Shown here piece by piece: positions 13,190 through 20,226 of a DNA stretch of 20,226 nt; positions within the stretch are counted from its first letter, which is position 1, and each line of letters begins with the position of its first letter. The DNA comes from Chara braunii (taxonomy: Eukaryota > Streptophyta > Charophyceae > Charales > Characeae): assembly GCA_003427395.1 (NCBI GenBank), contig BFEA01000347.1, positions 525,746 through 545,971 on the forward strand, given 5' to 3'. A program made the translations under genes and the position numbers. The notes beneath the pieces are model-generated. The model had not been told where the DNA came from. It saw only the letters and a program-made list of their open reading frames with translations, and did not search any database.

Positions 13190-13968
13190 CCATATATAAA
13201 TCGCAAACAAATCCAAAGGCTCAAAAGAAAGGGGCTTTCAAATGCATCCAGGGCGGGCCTACTACTGGTAGCTCCAGGTAGGTCTCAGATCTGGGCCCCC
13301 ACATCTCAACTGCTCAGACACATGAATCTCAGCCCTCTGTTAGGATCAAGGGGGCCAGACCGCTGAACAGGACATGTCTTTCTATATTATTCTCTCAAAT
13401 CTTTCGTCATCTTTCAAATTCTTTCAATTCACCTGCATTACCTACCTACCACTACTCCTAAGGCTTATGCCGACAGGGGACCCCTGTGAACATAGCTTTG
13501 TTGTCTTCCTCCAGCCATCAGAGGCGATGCATGTTGCCCCCCCCCCCTCCCCCTCCCGAACCATGGTGGTCAAGGATGGGCTGGGGCCGCCGGTGGGGGT
13601 CCGGCTATAACGCAAAGACCGAACATTTTGCCAGCAGCTAGCTGCGCCTCCCTTTTCATCGTCCCCCACCCCCAACCGAATAACAGCAGTGTCTACCGCC
13701 AACGCTCTCCCACACACCACACACAACCCACTCACACTCACACTCACACTCACACCCGTGTTGGCCAAGGACCCTGCTATTACCCAAGGACCCTGCTATT
13801 ACCAATCAGAGGTACTCCTCCCACGTCTTTTTCCCCCCCCTTCCTCCCAAGTCTTTCGAATCCCCCAAGTCTGACATATTCTCCTGTGCAAAGAACCCAG
13901 TCAAAAATGTGCACAGACACAGTCCAGCGTGGTCACTTTTGGTCGAAGTCCGGCTTCAGGGGTCCAAA
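13190..13968. other. Unassigned sequence, C-rich in places
   Basis: Contains C runs (13538-13547, 13830-13838) and a short (CACACT)4 tract at 13733-13757. CCAAGGACCCTGCTATTACC is tandemly duplicated (13765-13803). No gene recognised. Confidence 0.35.
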
Positions 13969-14308
13969 TTTACGTCCCTTGCCTCAAAGGGATCGCAGAA
14001 AAGTTCTCTGGTCAGCAGGTACAGGGTCAAGGGTCAAAAGAGGTAACCCGTGCCACTACCGTCTTCCCCAGAATAAAACGCCTGGCCGTTATCGCTCCAT
14101 CTGGACTGAAAGCTGCCCTAAATTCAGCCATAAAATCATTTACGTCTCTTGCCCCAAAGAGGTTGCAGAAAAGTCATTTGGTCAACAGGTACAGGGTCAA
14201 GGGTCAAAAGAGGTAACCCGTGCCACTACGGTCTTCCCCCCGAGTAAAACGCAGGGTCATTCTCGCTGCATCTGGACTGAAAGCTGCCCTCACTACAGCT
14301 AAAATGAC
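13969..14308 (+). repeat. 170-bp tandem duplication containing diverged family M copies
   Basis: Two units (13969-14138, 14139-14308) share TTTACGTC(C/T)CTTGCC, GTACAGGGTCAAGGGTCAAA and AGAGGTAACCCGTGCCACTA. In each, family M sequence follows: CTACCGTCTTCCCCAG or CTACGGTCTTCCCCCC, then CATCTGGACTGAAAGCTGCC. The family M insertion therefore came before the duplication. Divergence is about 15%. Confidence 0.8.
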
Positions 14309-14601
14309 CGGTCCAGATGCAGTCAAATAATCTGGAGTCAGTCCCAACCCGGGAAAAGCAGTCAAACAGTCAGCGAGTCAGATATTTCTCACTAGTCTTT
14401 TTTTTTCTTTTTCTTTTTAACACAAAAAATAAATCGTCATAGATCTGATGCATTTCAAAGCCTGTACTTATTCTTCCACAAGTATCCAAGAGGCCCAAAG
14501 TGGTCCAGGCAAACACTAGCTGCCAGTAAATCTGGGCCGTCCAAGTCGGGAAATCTCGGCCATAAAGGGAGGCAGAGTAGACTGGAGCCATCCATCTGCG
14601 G

Positions 14602-14646
<45 letters not shown>

Positions 14647-14647
14647 N

Positions 14648-14686
<39 letters not shown>

Positions 14687-14706
14687 GAAAGAAAGAAAGA
14701 GAGTGA
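14309..14706. other. Possible poly(A) retroposon with an N in the tail
   Basis: Mixed sequence runs to GGGGTT (14605), then A runs with GAGAAAN at 14641-14647 and GAAA repeats to 14706. The plus strand may be a retroposon of unknown family. The ambiguous base shows the tract was not resolved. Confidence 0.35.
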
Positions 14707-14723
14707 GGTCGGCCAAGGTCGGC
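14707..14723 (+). repeat. Target-site duplication of the U2 retrocopy, left
   Basis: GGTCGGCCAAGGTCGGC matches 14969-14985 at 16 of 17 positions. Confidence 0.8.
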
Positions 14724-14968
14724 TCCCCTTTTGGCTAAGATCAAGTGAAATGTTTCTGTTCTGATCGGTTTAATATCTGATCTGTGGTCCATTGAGGCAC
14801 ATGATATTAAATTAATTTTTCAGGGCTACAGAGGGGTCATACGGATAGGCTTGCCTACTCGACCGCCTACTTGACCCTTCCAGCGTCGCCTCCGTATTGC
14901 ACTGCAGCGGAGCGTGGCGCGGCCCATTCCCCCCAGGGGGAACCAAAAAAAAAAAAAAAAAAAAAAAA
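14724..14968 (+). pseudogene. Near full-length U2 snRNA retropseudogene with poly(A) and TSD
   Basis: CCTTTTGGCTAAGATCAAGT starts U2 close to its 5' end. GGTTTAATATCTGAT, GCACATGATATTAAATT and AATTTTT (Sm site) follow. Further on CGCCTCCGTATTGCACTGCA then GCGGAGCG forms U2 stem-loop IV with the ATTGCA loop bound by U2B''. So the copy extends almost to the U2 3' end (about 14930). Then comes an A25 tail (14944-14968) and the right TSD. The branch-point recognition sequence GTAGTA has become GAAATG, so it cannot be a normal U2. Only about the first 12-15 nt are lost at the 5' end. Confidence 0.9.
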
Positions 14969-14985
14969 GGTCGGCCAAGGCCGGC
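14969..14985 (+). repeat. Target-site duplication of the U2 retrocopy, right
   Basis: GGTCGGCCAAGGCCGGC directly follows the A tail. Confidence 0.8.
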
Positions 14986-15018
14986 CAACAGTACAAAAGA
15001 GAGTTGCCTGCCGCGACT

Positions 15019-15032
15019 GGCTCATGCATTCT
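15019..15032 (+). repeat. LINE target-site duplication, left (3' side of LINE)
   Basis: GGCTCATGCATTCT, identical to 17641-17654. The T8 run directly after it is the A tail of the minus-strand LINE. Confidence 0.92.
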
Positions 15033-17640
15033 TTTTTTTGGGGGGGGGAGGGGGGGGAAAGCAAGGAATTCATTTAATCGGAACTTTGAGGCCTGGAATT
15101 CCTCACAAACAACCCCGAAAAAGACTTGACCTGCTGGAGCTCAGTCCAGCGAACCTTCGTGGGCGAGGCCCAACAACTTAACTTCCAAATTGTCTTGGTT
15201 CTATTATCCACCCATTTCTCTTCACTCCCTTATCTATCTACCACTACGTTTACTGTCCCTTGGTATTCTCCTAAACTCAACGCTGCCTATTTCTACTCTG
15301 GGGTAATGCCCCCAGTGAACTCCTGCCTATTCCGACAGGATGGACCCCAGGGTCCACTACAGTCCTGGACACTCTCCGACCCCCTCCTCTTTCCCCCTAC
15401 TGCGGAGGGATACTACCGAGTGCGCCTGGTAGGTCCTACTCTCCCTACTCTATTTCTCCCCACTACTACTGCTTGTTTTAAATCCCATTCCCAATTTTTG
15501 AAAGGGCTTTGTGACTCTCCCCCTAGCTGATTAACCAATCTGAGAAACTCAACTTTCCATTCTCCCCTACAGTAACCATTTTTCCACCTTGTGCCCATGT
15601 ATCCAGAAACCATCTTCTGCCTGTCGTTCAATCTCTCCGTCTTGAGACTGTCTTCCTTCTCCAATCTGCTGCCAGCATCCTACGAATCATGATTTTGAAG
15701 GATGCCTTGATTTCTGGGTCTGGCATAATCTTCCTCTCGAACAATGTTCGATTTCGTTCCTTCCAGATTATCCAAAAGCCCACCGCCCGAATTGCCTGAC
15801 CGACGTACCCCCATCCCTTACCCAGCTGTAGGGAATCAGGGAGTCTGCCCAGGAGCACCCACTCTTTGTCCCACTTGAGTACTCCGCCTGTCCAGCCATC
15901 CCACTGCTCTGACCACCATTCCCATATCCTTTTCGAGGCGGGGCAGGCCCACCAAATGTGGATCGGCGACTCAAATGACCACCTGCATCTTTTACACTGA
16001 GCGTCCACTTCCATCCCTATGCTCATAAGCCATACTGCCGAAGGGGTGGCTAGGAGCAAGGCCAACCACAACAATGCTGCAGCTCTTGGGTTTGGGGCAT
16101 CCACTAGTTATTCCCAACACTTTTGAAGGGCTCGGCTGATTTTCTCTGTGTCCTCTGGGATAACTCTGCTCCATCTCTGGGTTGCCGTCATCAGAGGTGT
16201 ACGTAATGGGGCCTGCACTTCGTAGGCCAGCTTCAGCATGAAATCATCCAGCCGAACATGTTCCCCCCGATGCCCTCTGCTTCTCCATGCCCACCGGTCT
16301 GGGTCCGCCTTAAGATCGGCCACAGGTATGCCCGCGTTCCAAAGTACCGCCTCCCAATTCCCTTCCTCATCCACCTTCTCTCTTACTCTGATCTCCTCCA
16401 GTCTGCCTCTAGGAAGTGTTATAAACTCATCTTCCTCTTCGCACGCCGTCAGTTTCTCTCCGGTGTCGAGCAACTGCCATTGTTGAAACTTCCTGCCCCC
16501 CTCTGCACTTTGCTCCACCAGTTTCAAGAAGCTCCACCCTGGTGGAGAAGCCAGGGTCTGGTCCATCTTCCACTCAAACCAAATGCCGACCGGATTTGGC
16601 TGTGCCGGGGATAGGATCAGGAGCCATTCCTCAGGGATGGCTTCTAAAACCTGGTTTTTCCTTTGCCTTATGTATTTCCCCGGTTTCAGAATTTCTTCCA
16701 GTTCCTCACCTGTGATCCATGAGCCTGTGAGTTCATTCCACAGATCTCTCAGTCTCACCACTCCTCGTTCTATCCACGTTCTACCAAAACTTCCAGGTTC
16801 CATGTTCGCCATCAGCATGTTTCCCCTAGGGTCTCTGATTCGTGGATTCTCGAAGATGATTTGTGACAGAACTTCCTCTTTCGTACACGGTTCGCAGAGC
16901 GTATCTGGTTTTACTTTCCTCCAAGCCTGCAGAACTGCACACCAGAACTCCGACTTCAACCTCCTCCTGAGAAAGGATTCTACCCAGACGCAGGCCCATA
17001 CATCCTTCTTGCGACTGAGATTCCACTCCCTACCCAATATCCGCTCACCTAAACCAATCCAGTGCTTGCCATTTTCCGTTGTTATAGCCCGAAGCACCCA
17101 TCTTGCTAACATGGCCAGGTTTCTCTTCCCTGGGTCTACCAGTCCTATGTAGGCCACCATCCATCCTTGGTGCGCACATGAGGTCCCAGGCTACCTTGGA
17201 CATCGGTGTCTCCCGCTCCTCTGCGAACGGCTTCCAAATGAACTTCGATGCTCTCTTTTTCACCACTGTTTGCGTCTTCTTCCCTACTGGCCTCACGTTC
17301 CCAAAGTACGTAAGGAGTGTGAGAAGGGCCACGTTGATCACCAAAGCGCGACCGAACAGTGACAAGTGCGGGGCTCTACTTCAGGTTGACATTCTCTGCA
17401 GTACTCTTGATTGCAGTATTTCCTCCTGCCGCATAGCACACGAAGAAAGGGCAACCTGTACACCAAGGAATCTTTCTGAACTGTCGTTTTGTACTCTCTT
17501 CATTCCCCAGTCCACCAGGGGTGAACTGATGTGGCAGCAGAAAGACAGATTCGGACCAATTGATGGATGCTTCCGACAGTTCTTCGTACTGTCGGAGGCA
17601 ATATCTCAGGGCCGACATTGATTCGGCAGTGTTTGCCGAG
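15033..17640 (-). mobile_element. 5'-truncated L1-type LINE, 2.6 kb
   Basis: A non-LTR retrotransposon copy bounded by perfect 14-bp TSDs. On the minus strand it starts inside the reverse transcriptase domain (17640) and ends with a C-rich run followed by A8 (15033-15057). Coding sequence ends at about 15628, leaving a 3' UTR of about 570 bp. The endonuclease, ORF1 and the N-terminal half of RT are absent, as is usual after incomplete reverse transcription. One stop and at least two frameshifts make it dead. It is probably a relative of the element that mobilised the snRNA and E1 copies nearby. Confidence 0.93.
15628..17640 (-). pseudogene. LINE reverse transcriptase C-terminal half with zf-RVT domain, broken
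   Basis: The reading starts LRYCLRQYEELSEASINWSE, the RT segment after the catalytic motif (YEELSGASINWxKS in relatives). It continues at about 17365-17155 with SLFGRALVINVALLTLLTYF and ETPMSKVAWDLMCAPRMDGG, the RT thumb region. After a frameshift near 17150 comes GLVDPGKRNLAMLARWVLRA and a 350-codon open stretch to a TAA at 16108-16110. The same frame then continues to 15628 with the zf-RVT motif (CKRC, then HIWWACP, then RIWEWW). An earlier frameshift lies near 17370. The roughly 340-residue spacer between thumb and zinc motif is long. No RNase H domain was recognised. Confidence 0.9.
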
Positions 17641-17654
17641 GGCTCATGCATTCT
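17641..17654 (+). repeat. LINE target-site duplication, right (5' side of LINE)
   Basis: GGCTCATGCATTCT, identical to 15019-15032. Confidence 0.92.
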
Positions 17655-18011
17655 GCGTCACATGGCTTCTTTTTTATTCTTTTTTTTTTCCCTCAAAATT
17701 CAGTTTCAATTACATAAAATCATTCAGAGGCCGGGGTCCTCTACATTATTTCTCGGTTCAGATCAGATATCTGGAAGCATCATCCAGCTTAGCTTACAGG
17801 CTAAAAGCCTGCAGGTCTTTCCTACAGACCGTCGTGTGCCTTCGCTGGAAGCTGGAAAGCTGGTCCACTCGGAGGCAGGAGAGAGGCTGGCGCCAGGGAG
17901 GAAGAAGACAGCGCCAATCAGGAGAGAAGAGAGCCACAGCTAGACCAAGACGCCAACCGCCATAGCCGTAGCATAAATGAAGAGTGAGGTCGAGCGTCAT
18001 CAAGACCTAAG

Positions 18012-18012
<1 letters not shown>
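17655..18012. other. Unassigned sequence
   Basis: A T-rich run (17669-17691) followed by mixed sequence with GGAAGCTGGAAAGCTGG. Open frames on both strands show no recognised motif. Confidence 0.3.

Positions 18013-18084
<72 letters not shown>
18013..18084. repeat. (GA)n microsatellite
   Basis: About 36 GA units. Confidence 0.97.
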
Positions 18085-18086
<2 letters not shown>

Positions 18087-18142
18087 TTACCTGACTCACC
18101 TCTTGTTGATGGAGGTGTTGAGACAGAGGTAGCGAACATGAC

Positions 18143-18144
<2 letters not shown>

Positions 18145-18198
<54 letters not shown>
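18145..18198. repeat. (CA)n microsatellite
   Basis: About 27 CA units, shortly after the GA tract. Confidence 0.97.
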
Positions 18199-18199
<1 letters not shown>

Positions 18200-18201
<2 letters not shown>

Positions 18202-18539
18202 CACACACAGAGAGGCGGTCGTAATTTCAGGGGAAAAACTGGACATTGGACACAAAAATCTCAAATCAGAAGAATTACTGCACAGAAGTGCATGCAGAAA
18301 CCTTAATGCACTCATCAATCAGAAGGACGATTTTTACCTGAAAGAACCTTAATGCTCTGGGCAGACACCATTTCTTTCCTTCTCCTTCTCCTTCTCCTTC
18401 CCTGCTTGCCTTCCTTCCTTCCTTCCTACGGCAGAAAAAAAGAACAGCGGGTGCACCTGCTCCGGCCGTTGCAGCTGGCTGCACCAAGGACTTACAATCA
18501 CCCCAAAAATGTATTACAATCCCCCCAAAAATGTATCTT
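18200..18539. other. Unassigned sequence with a short tandem duplication
   Basis: CTTCTCCTTCTCCTTCTCC and (CCTT)n tracts at 18378-18425. TACAATC(A/C)CCCCAAAAATGTAT is duplicated in tandem at 18492-18534. CTTAATGC(A/T)CT occurs at 18302 and 18349. No gene. Confidence 0.4.
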
Positions 18540-18552
18540 GACGTTCAGCAAG

Positions 18553-18756
18553 CACTTGGATGATGATCCTGTTCGCTTAAAATGCTCTGCTGCAAAACCG
18601 CAAGGGACCACCACAGCAGATCTATCATCAATCAAATTGAATCAATCAATCAATCAATCAATCAATCACGTAGATGCTGTTAATGCTATTGCTAGGATTG
18701 ACCACAAGATTGGACGTGCTGGTTACCTGGAGATGCCCTACATTGGGAGCTTGTGA
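18553..18756 (+). other. Coding-like segment, unidentified
   Basis: An open frame ends HVDAVNAIARIDHKIGRAGY then LEMPYIGSL and a TGA. GATCGGTAATC downstream could be a donor just past the stop. An upstream stretch (HLDDDPVRLKCSAAKPQG) also looks protein-like. The two are separated by a (TCAA)n tract encoding NQSINQSIN. CACAG and CACGTAG could act as acceptors. I do not recognise a family. It may be gene exons or a retrocopy remnant. Confidence 0.25.
18639..18668. repeat. (TCAA)n microsatellite
   Basis: Seven ATCA units. Confidence 0.95.
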
Positions 18757-18926
18757 TCGGTAATCACTGAAGGAATAACTTTTATTGGTAGAACTTGTTA
18801 CTTCAATGATGACATCAGCAAGTAAAGCCGGTGTTACTTCAACGATGGATGCGGCACGGACATCTGCAAGTACGAATGGGGAAAAAAAAAACATATCGCT
18901 GCCATATCGGTGGTCTAAATGTCTAT

Positions 18927-18929
<3 letters not shown>
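18757..18929. other. Short imperfect direct repeat
   Basis: GTTACTTCAATGATGACATC...GCAAGTA (18797-18824) and GTTACTTCAACGATGGATGC...TGCAAGTA (18831-18871) look duplicated. No other feature. Confidence 0.4.

Positions 18930-19009
<80 letters not shown>
18930..19009. repeat. (CT)n microsatellite
   Basis: About 39 CT units, followed by related CTGCTCGCTCTC repeats to about 19037. Confidence 0.97.
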
Positions 19010-19010
<1 letters not shown>

Positions 19011-19083
19011 GCTCGCTCTCTCCTCTGCTCGCTCTTGCGCGCGTGCAATATTTGGCATCAGCAACATTTGCCAGCTCAGCCCA

Positions 19084-19352
19084 CGACAATCTCGAGTGAG
19101 TTCCAATGGGGCGGGAGGAGGTGGAGAGGATGGGAGAGGAAGAAGGCAGCCCATTCACGAGGTACCTTTTCTTTTTCTTTTTTTCTTTTTTTCTTTTTTG
19201 TTTCCCCTTTCCTATTCCTTCAGGCCGCTAAGAAGGCCACGAGGCGGTGGCCGAAACTGGTCGGGGTAGCCATACCCAACCGGATTTGTTCTGATTCACT
19301 ATTCTCCATTTTTCATTCCGTACACTTTGATAAAGTTGCCACCACTTTGTAA
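19084..19352 (+). other. Weak pair of exon candidates
   Basis: CCATTCACGAG is followed by GTACCT at 19162. After a 62-bp pyrimidine-rich stretch, CTATTCCTTCAG (to 19223) precedes GCCGCTAAGAAGGCC. Spliced, this would read QPIHE then AAKKATRRWPKLVGVAIPNR. The intron would be very short and the peptide is not recognised. Listed because the acceptor is a good one. Confidence 0.18.
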
Positions 19353-19387
19353 AGTGCCCTGATCCATAGCCTTTTTTTTATTGTTTT

Positions 19388-19512
19388 ACATCTTCTGAAT
19401 CAATCCAACTCAAGCCGTACCCAACCGCCCTGATTGCCTACTAGGTTTTTTTTAATTATTATTATTTTTTTTAATTTACATCTTCTGAATCAATCCAACT
19501 CAAGCCGTACCC
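19388..19512 (+). repeat. 35-bp direct repeat, about 90 bp apart
   Basis: ACATCTTCTGAATCAATCCA then ACTCAAGCCGTACCC occurs at 19388-19422 and 19478-19512, each preceded by a T-rich run. It looks like a tandem duplication of about 90 bp with a drifted T-rich part. Confidence 0.85.
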
Positions 19513-19705
19513 TGGTTTCGTGTCAACTCTCAGTGACATCCTAACCACAACCCATCAATCAATACACCGATAAGAAGATGAAGCGGCCTTCTGACTAAAA
19601 AAAAAAAAAAGATGCGGACCTGAGTTCGAATCCCAATGGAATCCGATGAGTGAAAATAACTCTCTGAAAATTTAAAAGCACGTATATCCCAATTTAAAGA
19701 CTATC
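19513..19705. other. Unassigned sequence with a tRNA T-arm-like piece
   Basis: After an A14 run, GCGGACCTGAGTTCGAATCC at about 19613 contains a B-box-like GTTCGAATCC. Probably the tail end of a degraded tRNA-derived SINE. No A box upstream. Confidence 0.35.
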
Positions 19706-20015
19706 CAGCGGCCTACCTCAGTTGGTAAGGCACGCAAGTGGCATTCAGGGGGTCTTGGGTTCAATCCCCATTGGGCTCATGTACCGTCCTGGGCAAGCTT
19801 GGCGCCCACCACCTAGAGATAAGCCGTTGGTCCCCCCGAGTGGCATTGAGCAGAGACTGCTGCTACCGGCTGACCCCTGGCCGGTATCGCCCACCTGCTG
19901 TAGCAGGTATGGCACCTGCAGGTGGGTGCAGCTCACGCATGTTCCCTCGTTGGAGGCTAAGTTGAGCACGGATGTGGCTGCTACGGGGTTCCCCGTAATA
20001 CTATAATGACAATAA
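19706..20015 (+). mobile_element. tRNA-derived SINE, about 310 bp
   Basis: The head is tRNA-like: A box TACCTCAGTTGGTAAGG at 19714-19730 and B box GGGTTCAATCCCC at 19757-19769, spaced as in an RNA polymerase III promoter. A body unrelated to tRNA follows, with the inverted pairs CACCTGCTGTAGCAGGT and GCACCTGCAGGTGGGTGC at about 19890-19930 and GGGGTTCCCC near 19985. The 3' end is ACTATAATGACAATAAAAAAAA. No clear TSD. The open frames across it are not coding. Confidence 0.7.
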
Positions 20016-20226
20016 AAAAAAGGCCTGAAAGGCCATCCTGTCCAGATTTGACAGGTAATTGAATTGGTTGGGCTTAAAGAATTAGCCTTAAAAAAATAAT
20101 AATAAATAAATAAATAAATAAAGGCTGGTCAGCTCGAAGATGATATGCGGGGTGCGGTTCCCGGCACGTATCATAAAAGCAGTGCTTTGATTGGTAACAA
20201 AAAAAAAAAAAAAAAAAAAAAAAAGA
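20016..20226. other. Window end: (AATA)n and a terminal poly(A)
   Basis: (AATA)n at about 20095-20121. GGTGCGGTTCCCGGCACGTA at about 20150-20169 is weakly B-box-like, and an A24 tract closes the window, so a second SINE tail is possible. Nothing else is recognised. Confidence 0.4.

Noticed and set aside
14724-14968. Chimera of the U2 5' half with another RNA
   Set aside because: The 3' half contains the U2 stem-loop IV (CTCCGTATTGCACTGCAGCGGAG), so it is one near full-length U2.
16238-17621. Plus-strand frames opposite the LINE coding region
   Set aside because: Antisense shadows of the RT/zf-RVT frame.
19706-19780. Functional tRNA gene at the SINE head
   Set aside because: No proper acceptor stem or anticodon arm; continues into a 230-bp body and an A-rich end like a SINE.

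Overview
This window looks like nuclear DNA of a streptophyte (a charophyte-type green alga or a plant relative). The U6 snRNA copies carry the plant-type 3' part (AATCGAGAAATGGTCCAAAT). Fragments of mitochondrial nad7, nad4 and LSU rRNA resemble plant mitochondrial genes. One exon fits the plant FAM210/DUF1279 family, and the LINE ends in the Cys/His domain common in plant L1-type elements. The region is repeat-dominated: almost everything recognisable is a mobile element, a retrocopy, a microsatellite or an organelle fragment. I see no complete protein-coding gene. Most open frames are translations of homopolymers or of (GA)n/(CT)n tracts.

Layout. 1-1400: a (GA)n tract, T/G homopolymer pairs, a short inverted-repeat element and a U6 retropseudogene. 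1413-1620: a palindromic MITE. 1736-2690: a cluster of copies of a retroposon family that carries a type III hammerhead-ribozyme motif and has a (TA)n-flanked end; two more copies lie at 5408-5565. 3046-3690: a degenerate ~110-bp tandem array. 3829-4883: a rearranged mitochondrial insertion (nad7 +, nad4 -, rnl +). Its nad7 part is split by a poly(A) retroposon with a 17-bp target-site duplication (TSD). 6041-6085: a second ribozyme, a minimal Penelope-type hammerhead. 6191-7717: more copies of the inverted-repeat family (one with a U6 copy inside), a related poly(A) retroposon and a strong palindrome. 8043-8228: the DUF1279 exon. 8935-9252: (CT)n tracts containing an N and a Nextera mate-pair junction adapter, which is an assembly artefact. 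9352-9468: an unidentified exon candidate. 9817-10213: a MITE with 65-bp TIRs. 12010-12695: satellite-like repeats. 13093-13178 and 14724-14968: U2 snRNA retropseudogenes, the second nearly full length with a 17-bp TSD. 15033-17640: a 5'-truncated, broken LINE on the minus strand with a perfect 14-bp TSD and an A tail. 18013-19010: microsatellites. 19706-20015: a tRNA-headed SINE.

How the parts relate. The LINE, the nad7-inserted retroposon and the U2 copy share the marks of target-primed reverse transcription (A tail, 14-17 bp TSD). The LINE family therefore probably supplied the machinery that mobilised the snRNAs and the short retroposons. The hammerhead-bearing family is the most unusual content: the catalytic core is conserved across copies, but each visible copy has a different defect.
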